Source: Cryptomeria japonica
Lineage: Eukaryota > Streptophyta > Pinopsida > Cupressales > Cupressaceae
Reading direction: 5' to 3'
Length of the DNA stretch: 64,000 nucleotides
Assembly: GCF_030272615.1 (NCBI RefSeq)
Contig: NC_081406.1
Location: forward strand, 478,050,900-478,114,899
Part shown: in pieces, positions 20,861-32,858 of the stretch
How the letters are laid out: each line of letters begins with the position of its first letter
How positions within the stretch are numbered: position 1 is the stretch's first letter
Program-made: the position numbers and the translations under genes
Notes under the pieces: model-generated
What the model was told of the DNA's origin: nothing
The model's input: the letters and a program-made list of their open reading frames with translations, nothing else
Database searches by the model: none

Positions 20861-21258
20861 TTACAGCCTTTGCTTAAGGAAACATTTGAATATCTCAGAG
20901 AGCAGCTTGGGGTAATTTCCCCACCGGCGGAGACTTGAATGATGAAGATTGGCATCAAACTGGCAGGGACTAACAAAAAAATCTTTTTCTGGTCTTGATG
21001 AAGGAGAGCTACTGCTCAGGGGGGGTAGTTAGTTGTATGTTATGTTTTGATTCTTAACTGCTTTGGCATTTGATGTCAAAGGGGAAGAGATATCTATGGA
21101 AAAACATTGTACTTTGGGGAGAGATGTATTTTTGGTTTTGGTTGTATTGTTTTTGTTTTTGGTATAGAACTTTGTATTGATCTATTTTTGGAGATTGTTG
21201 GTATTTGGCATTCTATTTTTGGCACTTAGATGTTTTTCCATCTAGTGTTGCCAGCAAT
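20861..21258 (+). other. Cop-A 3' untranslated region
   Basis: Non-coding stretch between the end of RNase H and the polypurine tract. It contains a second purine tract (GATGTCAAAGGGGAAGAGAT, about 21,072-21,091), comparable to the repeated tracts of the Cop-C 3' region. No gene is seen. Confidence 0.7.
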
Positions 21259-21273
21259 GCCAAAGGGGGAGAT
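21259..21273 (+). promoter_or_regulatory. Cop-A polypurine tract
   Basis: GCCAAAGGGGGAGAT abuts the 3' LTR. The same tract and the preceding CAATGCC occur in Cop-C and, in similar form, in NA-E. Confidence 0.9.
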
Positions 21274-22418
21274 TATTGGTATTATGGATGACTTTGTCAT
21301 GTGTTTCATTGGTTTTGTCATTCATGTCAACACTTATCTTTTTGGAGGTCTACATTGTTGATTTGGCACTCTGGCTATATTTGTTTATTGTTGAACTGGC
21401 ACATTGCGGTCTTGACATGGATATTGGCTTATGCACAGTCAGTCGGTATATGCTTCACCAATAGGTTATATGGTTCACCGATAGTGATGATGACTTGTTA
21501 TCATCTAGAGATCATTTGGTTATGTCGAAGACATGGATTGGATGTTTGGATTTGGTGTTTTTATTATTGGTTTAATCGAGTTCACATATTTGTCTTTACT
21601 AGCAGATGGGTCTAGGTTATTGATCGATACATGATATCATGTTCCAGATCAGCATGACACGTTTTGGAAATGGTTTATTGATTGGATAATGTGTAAATGT
21701 ATTGAGCCGACATATTGTATAGCATCAAGACTTATTTGTAATTGATTTAATTGTAATATCTTTAGGGAGCCAACCTAATGATAAGGTCTTAGGGTTTTGT
21801 ATAAATAATTGTAAGATCTTATTGAAGATCATTATTATGAGTGTGTGTGAATATTGAAGATCATTGTAGAGCAAAAATAAGCAGATCCTTTGCGAATCAC
21901 GTAGATATTATATGAAGGTTGAAGGAAAGGTTATGAAGGTGTTTGGAACTCATGGTCAGAGCTTAAACAGGTACTGAATCTAGCATTGCAGATGCTATAT
22001 TGAAGCAGTACATTGTTATTGGATTTAACCATCCAATTGTAGTCAGTGTGACTCCTATTTTGTGATTGAGTGGTGAGCTCTAGGAGGTTGGCCTTTCTGC
22101 ATGTGCAAACCCCATTATTGTATTCACTTACTATCTGCAGTAGTATCATCTGATTGTGGGTAAGTTTGCCCACTGTGGTTTTTCCCCTTAAAAGGTTTCC
22201 ACGTTAAAATCTTTGTGTCATGTGTTGTGGATGTTGTTTCTCTTTTTGTTTCATGCATTAATTTATACTGGTACTGCTATAACTATTAATCTATTTTACC
22301 GGTATTAAGTTTGTTTTACCGGCACTAAGTTTTAAGTTGAATTAATTGGTTTTGGGTTGTAATTTATTGACAATTGATTCACCTCCCCCCTCTCAGTTAT
22401 CCTTCCCGGTTCCTAATA
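21274..22418 (+). repeat. Cop-A 3' LTR
   Basis: Collinear with the 5' LTR throughout. It starts TATTGGTATTATGG (TG changed to TA) and ends TTCCTAATA (CA changed to TA). The U3 16-mer is at 21,315-21,330 with one mismatch, and the R/U5 hairpin is at 22,175-22,202. Confidence 0.9.
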
Positions 22419-24148
22419 GGTGTCTCTATATTGATATTTTTTAGTTCACAAAGAAGTTTAGAATCTACCATGTCAATATGATCAGGCCAAGAGGCGTTAG
22501 GAACTACATGAGTTGTTTTAAAACATTCTGATTGGGCGCTTTACCAGTTGCTTCCTTCACATTATCAGAACTTTGATCTTTTTCCTGAATCTCCCCATTT
22601 TACTCCCCCTCCTTGTCTAAAACATCTGATTTTGAAGGAACATTTCAATTCCTCAATTGAATATCATCAACTTCTATTACATTCAGTGCAAGAGGATTAG
22701 AATAAATGTTGAATATTTATTGAGGACGATTGTTCTTCGGGTTTGGAACTGGTTGTGTTGGTATATGAGGTTGATTCACTTGCTCATTAGCAGAATTAGG
22801 TCCAATAATAAGGGTTGTAGGTTATCCCCAAGGTTCTTTTGGGTCTTGATTTTGCCAAGGTTGAAATTGAGATTGATTTTGCTGCCATGGTGGTAGATTA
22901 GGCTGCCATTGTGATTGGTTCCATTGAGGACTAATCCACTCTGGAGGTCCCCAAGATGTAGGACGTGGCTACATTGCATAAGGAGGGGTCCATTATTTTA
23001 CATTCTTCCATTGGTTTTAATTTCAATTATTTCTAGGGCTATATTGTCTTGAATAAGCATTAAACCTTGAATTTTAAGATATTTGTCCAACATAGTTAAG
23101 CTCTTCTTCAACAATAGGAGGTTTCTTCAATTATTCTTAATCTGTGGTAGGATATTACAAGATCTTTTTGCATGATTCTTTTCACAAATTTCACAAAGAT
23201 CAGTTTGATTCAATGGACATTCCCTCAAAATATGTTTTCCTCCACATTTTGAATAGTAAATGGCTAAAGGCTTAGTGTTTTTCTTGTCTAACTGAGTATT
23301 CAGATGAAGGAGTATATCAGTTTTCAAATTTTCTATTTCCTCCATTACTTGAAATATGTCAAGACCTAAAGCTTTGTTCCTCTTAAAATTCCTAGTTCCA
23401 ACTCTGGTCCTAGAGTAATTTCTACATATACCAATAATATCTTCGAAAGGAATCTTATTGATATCTCCTTTTACCATAAAATTCAAAGATTCTCTAGGCT
23501 CATCATCAATTTATCTTAGGAAAATTATCCTACTAATTTCATCATTGAGTCCATCAACACATCTTTTGTATACAAACAAGAACCTATCAATATAGTCTTT
23601 CAAACTTTCATCTTCCATTTGCTTCATTCAAAATAATTCATCCTTCCTATCTTTCACCCAACAATATCTTGGTACTTATCCAAGAATATAGTATTCATCT
23701 CCTACCATGTTGAGATTGAACTAGCACGCAAATACATAAACCATCACAATGTTGACTCTTTTAGAGTAGAAGGAAACAATTTCAACTTTTGGTTATCAAA
23801 TGCATAATCATAAGTCTAACAGAGGACTTTAAACTCAAAGAGAAATTGATCAGGATCTTCAAAAGTTTTTCCTCTAAAAGTGGGTAAAACAAAAGGTGAA
23901 ATATTTTTCATAAGTTTCTCATTATCTCCCACATTCAAATTAATAGGATATGAAAATGTCCTATTAGGTGGGGGATCCTCAACTGATACTCGATCACCCA
24001 TTTCTTCTTGTTGTTGCTCAAACCGTTCTTGTTGTTCTTGTTGTTCTTCAAATTAGTCTTGTTGTTCTTGAAAGCCTTGAGATTGCAATTGACCAATATT
24101 ATAATGCCTTGGAAGGAATATTCCAAAAGGATCTCTAGCTCTTCTCAT
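22419..24148 (-). pseudogene. gag: Gyp-H Gag (degenerate Gypsy element)
   Basis: Gag of a Gypsy element, read from an ATG at 24,148 (MRRARDPFG-like start) about 60 nt inside the primer site. A Q/E-rich stretch is followed by PPPNRTFSYPINLN and the Gag domain block FVLPTFRGKTFEDPDQFLFE near 23,830-23,895. Further on is a CCHC-type region, CGGKHILRECPLNQTDLCEIC, near 23,180-23,250. A Gln/Trp/Pro-rich tail (22,780-22,980) survives only with frame changes. Several stops and frameshifts make it non-functional. It ends at the Cop-A 3' LTR; protease and pol are absent from the window. Confidence 0.7.
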
Positions 24149-24210
24149 CAACAACTTAACTCTTTATTTCATCAACACTAAGGCTTCAAACTTTGGTAGC
24201 CAGATCTTTT

Positions 24211-24231
24211 AGTTCCTCGACAATGACACCA
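24211..24231 (-). promoter_or_regulatory. Gyp-H primer binding site, degraded
   Basis: The minus strand reads TGGTGTCATTGTCGAGGAACT. This is TGGCGCCGTTGTCGGGGAACT with four C-to-T or G-to-A changes, a primer-site form common in plant Gypsy elements and usually attributed to tRNA-Asp. The pattern of changes fits decay of methylated cytosines. Confidence 0.65.
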
Positions 24232-24235
24232 AAAA

Positions 24236-26170
24236 TGATGTTTGAGGATGTTGATTTCACAACTTGCATCATTTAATTTATCATTATCAAACTAGGTGTT
24301 TCTTAGAGCTATGTATGATAAGGATGAATTTAAGTTGGGGGGTTTTTGCACTGAAAAATAGTGACTTGTGTTTCAGTCATCCTCTGTCAGGAGCTCTCAA
24401 GATCACTTTCTAAGTACTAAATCCTATTTTATCAACACTTCTTAATTCCTAACAGAATCAAAGCTTAAGATGCTAAATTTATTCTAAGGACTCTAGTTCT
24501 TCTAGTGGAATATAAAATAGAACTAGATTAAAACTGATTCATGGAATTATCTAATCTAATTCTAAAGCCAGATCTAAAATACAACACAAATTAAAATTCT
24601 ATTCTATTTGTTGAGGGATGAAATATATTCTACGCTTGCGGAAGATTAAAATTCTACTCTAAAGAACATTTAAAGTAAACTAAAACCCATGAACAAGTTC
24701 AACAAATATTCTGTCTAATTACTACATTGATCACCATTGTCATCTATCTAAACAAAATCAAAAACTAAAATGCAACAACTAATATATAATAATCTAAACC
24801 TATGTGAACAGATCGATCTATCTTAGAAAGTTACTTAAACAATCTACTAATCAAAGCTATGGATTGAAATTGATTTTTATCTTTTGGAATGGACATAAAT
24901 ATATAGAAAAAAATGTAACTAAAATGAACATGCAATAATTAAAAAAGCGAAGAACCAACTTAGGATCACCTTCGTTTGGTTGAGCAAGCCCTGCTCTTCC
25001 TCTAGTAAGATCCATGAACATAGAGATTTCAAATTGTAGAGGAGGGGATTTGTCACCTCCAAGATGATAAATCTCAAAGGACAAATCAATCTGCCGCTAC
25101 CTCACTCAAACTGGCACTAAGGTGAGCCAGGGGATAAAAGTGAAAAGCTAAGCTAATAAACTGCATACGAGACTCTGAGATGACTCTGTTGAGTTTCCAT
25201 CCTTGGGACGACTATGCAGAGCTAGGACATGAGCGCAATGCATTGTCGTCCAGTATGAACATAACATAGAAACCATACGAGGGTTGTCGATACAATATAA
25301 TATTAAATAAATTTAGAAAAATAACAAGATAAACTAATAACATAGAATGAGAAATATTAGAATGAATTGAGAACAGGGAAAAGAAGGAAGCTTACAAATG
25401 GTCCATGATATGAAGCCTCCCACTAGATGAATCTTCTCTAATGCAGCTTGCACAAAAGAAAGAAGGAAAATGTTGGGGGTTATGTTTTGGATTCTGCCTC
25501 AATCCGACTCCCCCGTTTTGGTGTTTCCACCTCCACAGACAACCCATATAGATTGATAGAATAAAAGATAAATGATAGAATGATAAATGATAGAAGAGGG
25601 ATGTGATAAATCCCAAGATGCTCAAAGACGAGATATATATAATGATAGAAAGATATTACCAAGGAGGCTTGAGAAAGCCAAGAGAGTTGCAAGAGATATT
25701 ATGAGAGCTTGAGAGAGCTTGATAGAGCTTGTGAGAGTGTTGTAAAAAACTAGATATTGTTGTTGCAAGTGAGTGAGAGTCAAGAGAGAGTGCTTGGAGA
25801 AGCTAGTGAGGTTGAATAACCAAGAGAGCTTGAATGGAGAGAAAAGATAGATTTAAAATGAGAGAAGAGGAGGGAAAAGAGGGCTAGCGAGTTGTTTAGA
25901 AGATTCTAAGTCGTTTCCACCGACATGTGCAAGTGACAAGTGGAAAGGCATGCTCAGAACCGACATTCAAATGTTAAGATGTTGCGGGATGAATGCATGA
26001 TGTGCTAGTGCCCAAACAAATCACGCTCATAAATGACAAGTGACAAGAGAAACTCATGGCTAACATGAAACATAAGCTGAAGGATAGTTGCTGAAAGGTG
26101 TCTTGAGCATCTTGAGAGGGAAAAGGTTGATGCAAGGGCTGAAATGAGCCTACTCAAGTGCTAGGGGAAT
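24236..26170 (-). repeat. Probable Gyp-H 5' LTR region
   Basis: On the minus strand this lies upstream of the primer site, which begins four bases after a CA at 24,236-24,237. It is rich in A/G runs such as GAGAGCTTGA repeats near 25,700-25,745 and has no coding frame. No second copy is present for comparison and the outer end was not found, so the right boundary is a guess. Confidence 0.4.
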
Positions 26171-26374
26171 GTACACCAAAGTGGTTACAAAAGATGTAGA
26201 TTGAATTAAAAAGGAGTATGTAATTTTTAACACTACACAAATCAACTTCAAATTTGCATTGCAATTGGCTTCTAGAAGGAAGTAAAACAAGTTTTTGGGA
26301 ATTACAAGGAAATTAGATTCTGAAACTAATGACTAGTTTACGGACTAACTAACTAGATTTATAATGAAAAATAA

Positions 26375-26889
<515 letters not shown>

Positions 26890-26899
26890 ATAAGATTTA

Positions 26900-27869
26900 A
26901 AATATCATTTTTAAGTTCTCATCACCTTCCAAGTCACTGTGTACGAACTCCAATAGTTGTGTAGCTCTCCATGCTTTTCCTTTATCATACTTCTCCTCGA
27001 GATGCTTACCAAGAATGTATCCCTGGAAAACTCCATCATAAAATCGAATAGAAGGCAACCTTGAAACCATGTCCTATTGACTGAGTTGTTGCAAGTAAAA
27101 TAGTTCAAGTGGCCAAACTGTGATGCCACAAACAACTCACCTCATCTGCATGAGTGAGTAACACTGTCGAAGGAGAGTCAAGAACAAAGTGAGAAAACTG
27201 ATATAATCTAGAATGATGATCTATTTTTCCCACAACAATTGTAGACCCATTATGTATTTCACTGATTACCACAATATCTAGTGTGAATTCAACTCGCTTG
27301 CTAGAACCAATGTAAATGATCTAATAAACAAATAGGAGATTAGTTGATAAAGATGGAACACAAAGGACATCCTCAAATTTTTCCTTCACCCACATCAACA
27401 AACCCTCTCCTATGCACTTCAATGGGAGTGTCATCACCCATTAATATGGAAGGCATAGAACATGTGTCTAAAGAGGTGAAATCATCTTTTGAAGAAACTA
27501 TGTGGTGCAAAGCACCCAATTCAATGATCTAAGAATTTGGTTGTGAAGAAACAACAACTAGGGCTTTACCCTTTTCTTTCCCCTTACTCTTATTTGTGTC
27601 CTTTGAAGATCCTTCTGATGAACTTTGTTTGACTAAATCAAGCACCTTGATATTATTTTTTTCAAGAAGATGTGAAAGGTGATCAATTTGTTTCTTTAAA
27701 CACGTATGTTCATCATGACCAGGCCTCTTACAATAAGAAGACTTGACCTTCTCCTTATTAGGTTATTCACCATTTGATGAAGAGGTGTGATAATCTGCTT
27801 TTGAAATTAAACATTTCTTATCTTTCTTCTTCTCTCCTTAGTTCTTTCATTTCTTATCTTACTTAGTAG
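26900..27869 (-). pseudogene. pol: Cop-D protease and integrase pre-domain remnants
   Basis: Several frames must be combined. The remnant of the protease active site reads LGALHHM near 27,500-27,525, where related elements have a DSG/A..HM motif. Next come FEDVLCVPSLSTNLLFVY near 27,310-27,370, GSSKRVEFTLDIVVISE and the His-containing FGHLNY segment of the pre-integrase domain near 27,090-27,120. A frameshift after FGHLNY puts the rest of that domain in another frame. The core integrase is absent. Confidence 0.7.
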
Positions 27870-28518
27870 AACCTTTCTATTCTTTTGTACCTTGATTTAT
27901 AGCTAGGGCATGTGACTTAGAGGGTTTTATTGTACCCATTTGAACCAATTTGTCTTGCTCCCTAGTGATTTCTGCAACAAATTCATCTAGAGAAAGCATT
28001 TTGAATGTGGTACCTAGGGCACATTTTGTCACATAGAATGTAGAAACAAACATTGAATAGTTAGGACCAAGATTAGAAAGAATCCTCAAGATCAATTGCT
28101 TATCATCTTTCTTAGTTCCACACTGTTCCAACTGCAACATTACAGACTTGAGTTTTGTAGAGAAGTCTTGTATAGTGTCAAAATTGTTTGGATTCAACCC
28201 TATGAGTTCATTCTCCAATTGATGACCTCTTAGCTCATCCTTCTTACTAAAGAGGTTTTCCAATGTGATCCACACTCCATTTGGTGTAGTTGTAGATTCA
28301 ATGTGAAAAAGAAGGTTAGGGGAAACTGACATACACAGAGTACCAAAGGCTTCATCACATTTGTTAAACCATTTAATATTTTTTGTGGCATCTTGAGGTT
28401 ATATTTCAAGTCCCATAGTGACATGATGATATCCATGTCTTTTCAGATATATTATCATCTTAGATTTTTATTTAAAATAATTATATGGTGTTAAAAGAGG
28501 AACTGTAGATGCATCCAT
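27870..28518 (-). pseudogene. gag: Cop-D Gag
   Basis: The start MDASTVPLLTPYNYF at 28,518 matches the usual opening of plant Copia Gag (a short head, then a Y-F-W type motif). In-frame stops at about 28,470 and 28,410 and a frame change lead into the open part from 28,332, which has NGVWITLENLFSKKDELRGH, FSTKLKSVMLQLEQCGTK and MLSLDEFVAEITREQDKL, typical of the UBN2 Gag domain. The zinc knuckle that should follow (about 27,700-27,790) is too damaged to name with confidence. Confidence 0.75.
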
Positions 28519-29207
28519 GATAGTAGAAAAGAAGATTGCAAAGAACCAGGAAAAGAGAAAGAAAAAAGACACACAAGACACTCCCCCCCAAATAATATAA
28601 GGTTGGAACTTTATGATTAATGTGTTTACAAGACCTTTTATCATATTACAATGCTTTTAAGGCTCCAATGGCCAAAAATAGAAAGTTTTAATACAAATAA
28701 ATTTAATATAAGTTTTGAAAAAAAATTAACCTTATAGCTGTATAATACTCTTCAATACTAATTCAATGCTTTTTTGTAATGGAGATCTAAAGCGAAAGAT
28801 ATGGCATGATGAAGAGAAAAAGAAGCAACTGATTCAACCTGCAATATCTAATTGAAAACAACCCCAGTAAAAAAGTTTACTATGATTCTTTTTTAACTAT
28901 GTCCTCCAAACTCTGATTTTGGTGAAATAAGTCATTTTTTACTTTCTCAACTTTTTGATGCTCTGGAAATGCTAAAGAAGCTTCCAATATTACCAAAATG
29001 TTGCAATCACCCAGATCTCAAAGGAACACATGTATAATAAACTGAATTAATCTAGAAGCTTATTTTCATTTAAACTATTCTAATTCTCTAGGTCATATGA
29101 AAATGCAGGAGAAGATCATTCTTTGTTTTAAGGAAAATATTAGCTATCTAATAGTCTCAAATCTCTCAAATGAATTAGAAAAACAATGAGCTATACCAAA
29201 CAATGCG
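28519..29207 (-). other. Cop-D leader
   Basis: Non-coding sequence between the primer site and gag, AT-rich, with no frame or repeat of note. Confidence 0.6.
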
Positions 29208-29219
29208 GCTCTAATACTA
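29208..29219 (-). promoter_or_regulatory. Cop-D primer binding site, degraded
   Basis: The minus strand reads TAGTATTAGAGC, two changes from TGGTATCAGAGC, directly inside the LTR end CTAACA. Confidence 0.75.
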
Positions 29220-29819
29220 TGTTAGATTCTATGAGAAACGATAATCGAGCCAGGATCCGATATCAATCATAGATCACATGCAACTCCAAGCAACATATAA
29301 TCAAAGATAAAAATAGATGAATGAAGATAAATCTAATATGAGAAAAAAATAGAGACATAAGAGAATTTGGAGAAGACTCTCACCTTTCTATCACTAAACT
29401 AGTGAAGGTGAGAGTATAGTGCTTATTATATAGAAAAATAATAGCATATACATCCAAGGGGTGCAATAACTCCCATTCCCCATAAAGAGTGGGAGGTTTT
29501 ACCTTCTTGGTAAATGCCAAAACATGTAGCATAACCTCCTTACATGAAGACAGGAAAAGAGTTGAGAAAGTTGGCACATCAAGCCAAAAGAGGGTGAGAA
29601 ACCCAACTACCCCACAAACCACTTAGGAAATGACAAAATAGTGGTTGTGAGAAGGGGTACAACAAGCCAAAAGTGGGTGTGTAACTCAACAACCCATGTA
29701 AGGTGGAGAGTTACACATGTAGTTGAATTATTTCGCCACATGTCCTCATATTAACCACTCCTAATAAACTAAGCAAACTTAAATAATATATGTGTAGGAA
29801 AAATAAATTTCTCCTAACA
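29220..29819 (-). repeat. Cop-D 5' LTR
   Basis: On the minus strand it starts TGTTAGGAGAAATTT and ends AGAATCTAACA, giving 600 bp with TG...CA ends. It adjoins the primer site correctly. No partner LTR is in the window. Confidence 0.75.
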
Positions 29820-29870
29820 CAAAAAACCTACACTAACATTAATAAAACAACACCATATCAAATATGAATA

Positions 29871-30062
29871 GATACCTACCCTATCTGGGTAGATTCCTAT
29901 CATAGATGTATATATGAATACCTATCTTTTTTGGATAAGAGTCTAACCTATTTGACTAGATGTCCATCTTAGATGGATAGATGAGTACCTATCCTTTATG
30001 GATAGGTGGTTGTGTTGTATGCATGGATGCTTATATAGGATGGATGGATGCCTATCCCATAT
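29871..30062. repeat. Imperfect CTATC..GGATAGATG minisatellite
   Basis: Repeats of CCTATC(N)TATGGATAGATG-like units about 20-30 bp long, with arms CTATCC and GGATAG that are complementary to each other. The copies are diverged and the period varies. Confidence 0.6.
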
Positions 30063-30461
30063 GCACAGAAGTGCATAATTATACAAATAAATGAACATTT
30101 AATATTTTGTAAATAACATTCAATTTTAAATTAATATACAATCACAATTAATATTTATTAATTTGAATTAACATATACACCTTATTCAATTAACATAAAT
30201 TAAAGTTTTAAAACATTCAACCTTATACTATATATATACACACTAGAGGTATCTCTACAACCCATCCCAGTGCCCAACCTGTCTTACCTTGGTCGGTTTT
30301 ATTGCCATGTTGGGGCTAGGAAGGGGCGAGCTGAGGTGAGATTAGTCCTCTAGGGATGTACGCAACTGCTCGCAAGCCATGTGCATTGGGCAAACCTGAA
30401 CCTTGGAGTTGAACTCGAGACCAACGAGGAGCAAACCCATAGCCCAAGCCAACATTGCTAC
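30063..30461. other. Non-coding interval between Cop-D and NA-E
   Basis: An AT-rich part is followed, from about 30,240, by a GC-richer block containing GGAGTTGAACTCGAGACC. No gene, LTR end or clear SINE was identified. Confidence 0.5.
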
Positions 30462-31369
30462 TATTGGAAATTGACACTCTATTGGTTAGGTTTCACTATG
30501 TTGTCATTGATGGTAGCATGATTTTGTGTTCCGACTTCATATGGTGTACCGATAGGCACTTCACAGATTCTACACCAGCACTGACAAGTCAGGAAGATTT
30601 CTTTGGTCACCAGCAATGTAGACTGACATGGTATGATAAGGGTTATCGATATTGGAGGTCGACTTATCTTGGATCTAGCATCGGTAATTTGTATTAATGT
30701 TTATTCAATTATGTTATATGATTGACATGTAATCTGATATTGTATATATCCTTGTAAGCCGACATAAGGTATAAATTTGTATAGGGTACATAGGGCAGAT
30801 TGATTAGATTATTTTGAAATAATGATAGGATGGAGATGTGGATGTAATATGGTGTGAAATATATCAAAGAGACTATGTCTATGAGGAATTTATTGTAAGG
30901 GTTATTCCAATAAAGGGGTTTAGGGTTTTAACCAAAACAGACAAAGCTTAAACCAGAACTATATTCTAGCATAGAAGATGCTATCTTAGCAGTTCACTAT
31001 TCTCCAGATTGTTGTTTGGTATGTTATGTAGTCAGTGAGGCTCCTACTGTGATTGACGAGTGTGGTCTAGGCTGTAAGCCTTCCTACAAGTGCAGGCCCA
31101 TCATATATTGTAATCTCTTCATATGGCCAGTGGATTGATATTGTGGGTCACAAATCCCACTATGGTTTTTCCTCTTTGAGGTTTTCCATGTATAAATCCA
31201 TGTGTTATGATTCTCATTTATGTGTTTGTCTTATTGGTTGCATTACTTCTTTCAATTCTATTTATACTGGTATACTGGTTGGTGAATGAATGTTTTGTTA
31301 AGGCTAAAATCTACTATTTCGATATAGCACTGATTCACCCTCCCCTCTCAGTGTTATTGTTTTTCAACA
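30462..31369 (+). repeat. NA-E 5' LTR
   Basis: Starts TATTGGAAATTGACACTC (TG mutated to TA; the 3' LTR has TGTTGTAAATTGAC) and ends TTTTTCAACA before the primer site. The U3 16-mer is degenerate at 30,501-30,516 and the R/U5 hairpin is at 31,161-31,188. The end block CACCCTCCCCTCTCAGT is shared with Cop-A and Cop-C. Confidence 0.9.
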
Positions 31370-31371
31370 AT

Positions 31372-31383
31372 TGCTATCAGATC
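31372..31383 (+). promoter_or_regulatory. NA-E primer binding site
   Basis: TGCTATCAGATC, two changes from TGGTATCAGAGC, starts two bases after the LTR end. It is followed by AGTTTAACAGCTTGAGGAAG, which nearly matches the Cop-A leader at the same distance. Confidence 0.85.
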
Positions 31384-31443
31384 CTTGTGCCTCAGAGGAA
31401 GTTTAACAGCTTGAGGAAGATCCTGAAACCAAAATCATTGAAT

Positions 31444-32482
31444 ATGGATTTGGAGAAGCAGCTTGAGATGGTACTTGAAGATTATGATTCTGAAAGATTG
31501 AAGAACTTAAAGCTACAAGATGAGTTGAACTCTTCTAAGGAATTCATTCTTGTCCTACAAGAGAGGCTATCATCTGTTCAAGCTAGGAGGAAGGAAATTT
31601 TCAAAAACCAAGATGTCTATCACTATGAGGATGTCTAAGGAGATTGAGGATAGAAAGAAAAAGGAAGAAAATCTTGTTGTATCCCTGAAGAACAAGTTTG
31701 AAGAATATGGTAGGCTGGTTCATGAAAATGATATGTTGAGAACTGATTTGATACAATCCCAAAGCAATGAGCATGAGCTTGAGAGATAATTGATAATACT
31801 AAGAGATTATTTAACTGTTGCAAGTGAGTACAAAGAAAAATTCAAGATCAACTCAGCACAACTTGATGAGTTATTGAAGAAATAGAGGCAGATTGGTGAT
31901 TCTAGTGGACTTGGATTTGAGCAAGGACAGAGTTCCAGTACTGCTAATGAAGATCAAAACTATAAGGCATCGGTAAGGCAATTCAATGCTTATAAATTCA
32001 GTGGTAGATGTTTTGATTGCAATAGATTTGGACACATGGTTAGGCAATGTAGAAACAAAGCAAATCAGAACCTTGATTCTTCTCCCGGTAAATGTTTTGA
32101 ATGCAATAAAATTGGTCATAAAATAGAAGACTGAAGAATGAATGTAAAAAGCTATGCTTGTGGAAAATTTGGACATATGGCTAATCAGTGTAGGTCAAGC
32201 AATTTCACCAGTTTTAGCAAGGCAATTCAAAAGAACAATGTTACATGTTATGCACGTAATGAAGTTGGACATATTGCTAAGTTCTGTAGAAGTAGAAATC
32301 CACTGGTTGGAAATGGAGGATCAAGTGAAAAAGGAAAAGAGAAGGTTAATGAAATCCAGCAAGATCATATTCAGAGATGGGTGAGGAAGACTGAAGAGAA
32401 ATCATCATATGGGAATGTCTCGGTTACCTATCTGACAGAAGAGGTTGCTTTTGCACTAACAATGAGCTCATCCGGAAACTAA
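31444..32482 (+). pseudogene. NA-E ORF1: coiled-coil and four zinc-knuckle Gag-like protein
   Basis: ORF1 starts MDLEKQLEMVLEDYDSERL 60 nt after the primer site and continues as a long Glu/Lys/Leu-rich predicted coiled coil. A frameshift near 31,630 moves it to the next frame, and stops lie at 31,787 and 31,883. Four nucleocapsid-type CCHC boxes follow at 32,009-32,050, 32,093-32,134, 32,150-32,191 and 32,246-32,287. The first is intact (CFDCNRFGHMVRQC). In the second the last Cys is a TGA stop, in the third the first Cys is Ser, and in the fourth the second Cys is Arg. An RNA-binding, particle-forming role is inferred from the position after the primer site. It lacks the usual Copia Gag UBN2 region. 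Confidence 0.75.
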
Positions 32483-32858
32483 GGCAGATGCCTTAGGGGT
32501 AGGCAAAATTTCATGGAAGATGATGCATATGTCCTTGGAGGAGATTCTGGAAGATGTTCCAGATATTGGAAAGGATTATCCGGCATTGATATGTTCAGAG
32601 TGAGATCCGGTATCTTTCACTAGCAATAATTTATGTCAATGGAAGATTAGGGTTTTCTCTCAATGGATAAAAGGTTGAATACACTTCATTGTTAATCACC
32701 CTACATTCAAAACAATTTTGGAGCGATTCAAAGCAACTTAGTGCGATCAAAAGCTATTCAGAGACAATCAGATTTCTTCTTGAGTGATCACACTAGCATC
32801 TAGAAGAATTTGTTGGAGGTTTCTACCTAGACTGAACAAAAGGTATTTTTCTTGAATC
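32483..32858 (+). other. NA-E spacer between ORF1 and ORF2
   Basis: No conserved frame is visible. It is rich in GATC/GATTC-type short repeats (GAGCGATTCAAAG, TGCGATCAAAAG, GAGACAATCAGATT near 32,710-32,775). It may hold an internal translation or splice signal for ORF2, but nothing specific was recognised. Confidence 0.45.

Larger units (their letters stand above)
15598..22418 (+). mobile_element. Cop-A: full-length Ty1/Copia retrotransposon (degenerate)
   Basis: Two LTRs of about 1.14 kb (15,598-16,740 and 21,274-22,418) flank a primer site, gag, protease, integrase, RT, RNase H and a polypurine tract in plus orientation. The coding region has in-frame stops and at least two frameshifts in RT. 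The 3' LTR ends are mutated (TA...TA in place of TG...CA). The flanking 5-mers (TGTAT on the left, GGTGT on the right) do not match as a target-site duplication, and the sequences on the two sides are different parts of Gypsy elements. Confidence 0.9.
26890..29819 (-). mobile_element. Cop-D: 5' part of a Ty1/Copia element
   Basis: In minus orientation it has an LTR (29,220-29,819), degraded primer site, leader, gag, protease region and integrase pre-domain. The rest of pol is missing on the left. It belongs to a different Copia family from Cop-A/B/C: the LTR starts TGTTAGGAGAAATTT, and the gag and pre-integrase sequences are unlike theirs. Confidence 0.8.

Noticed and set aside
25392-25692. 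Two overlapping minus-strand frames upstream of Gyp-H
   Set aside because: They lie in the presumed LTR, are low in complexity and match no family.
30397-30414. GGAGTTGAACTCGAGACC as a pol III B box of a tRNA-derived SINE or tRNA
   Set aside because: No matching A box at the right distance, no cloverleaf and no A-rich tail; too little to support a call.
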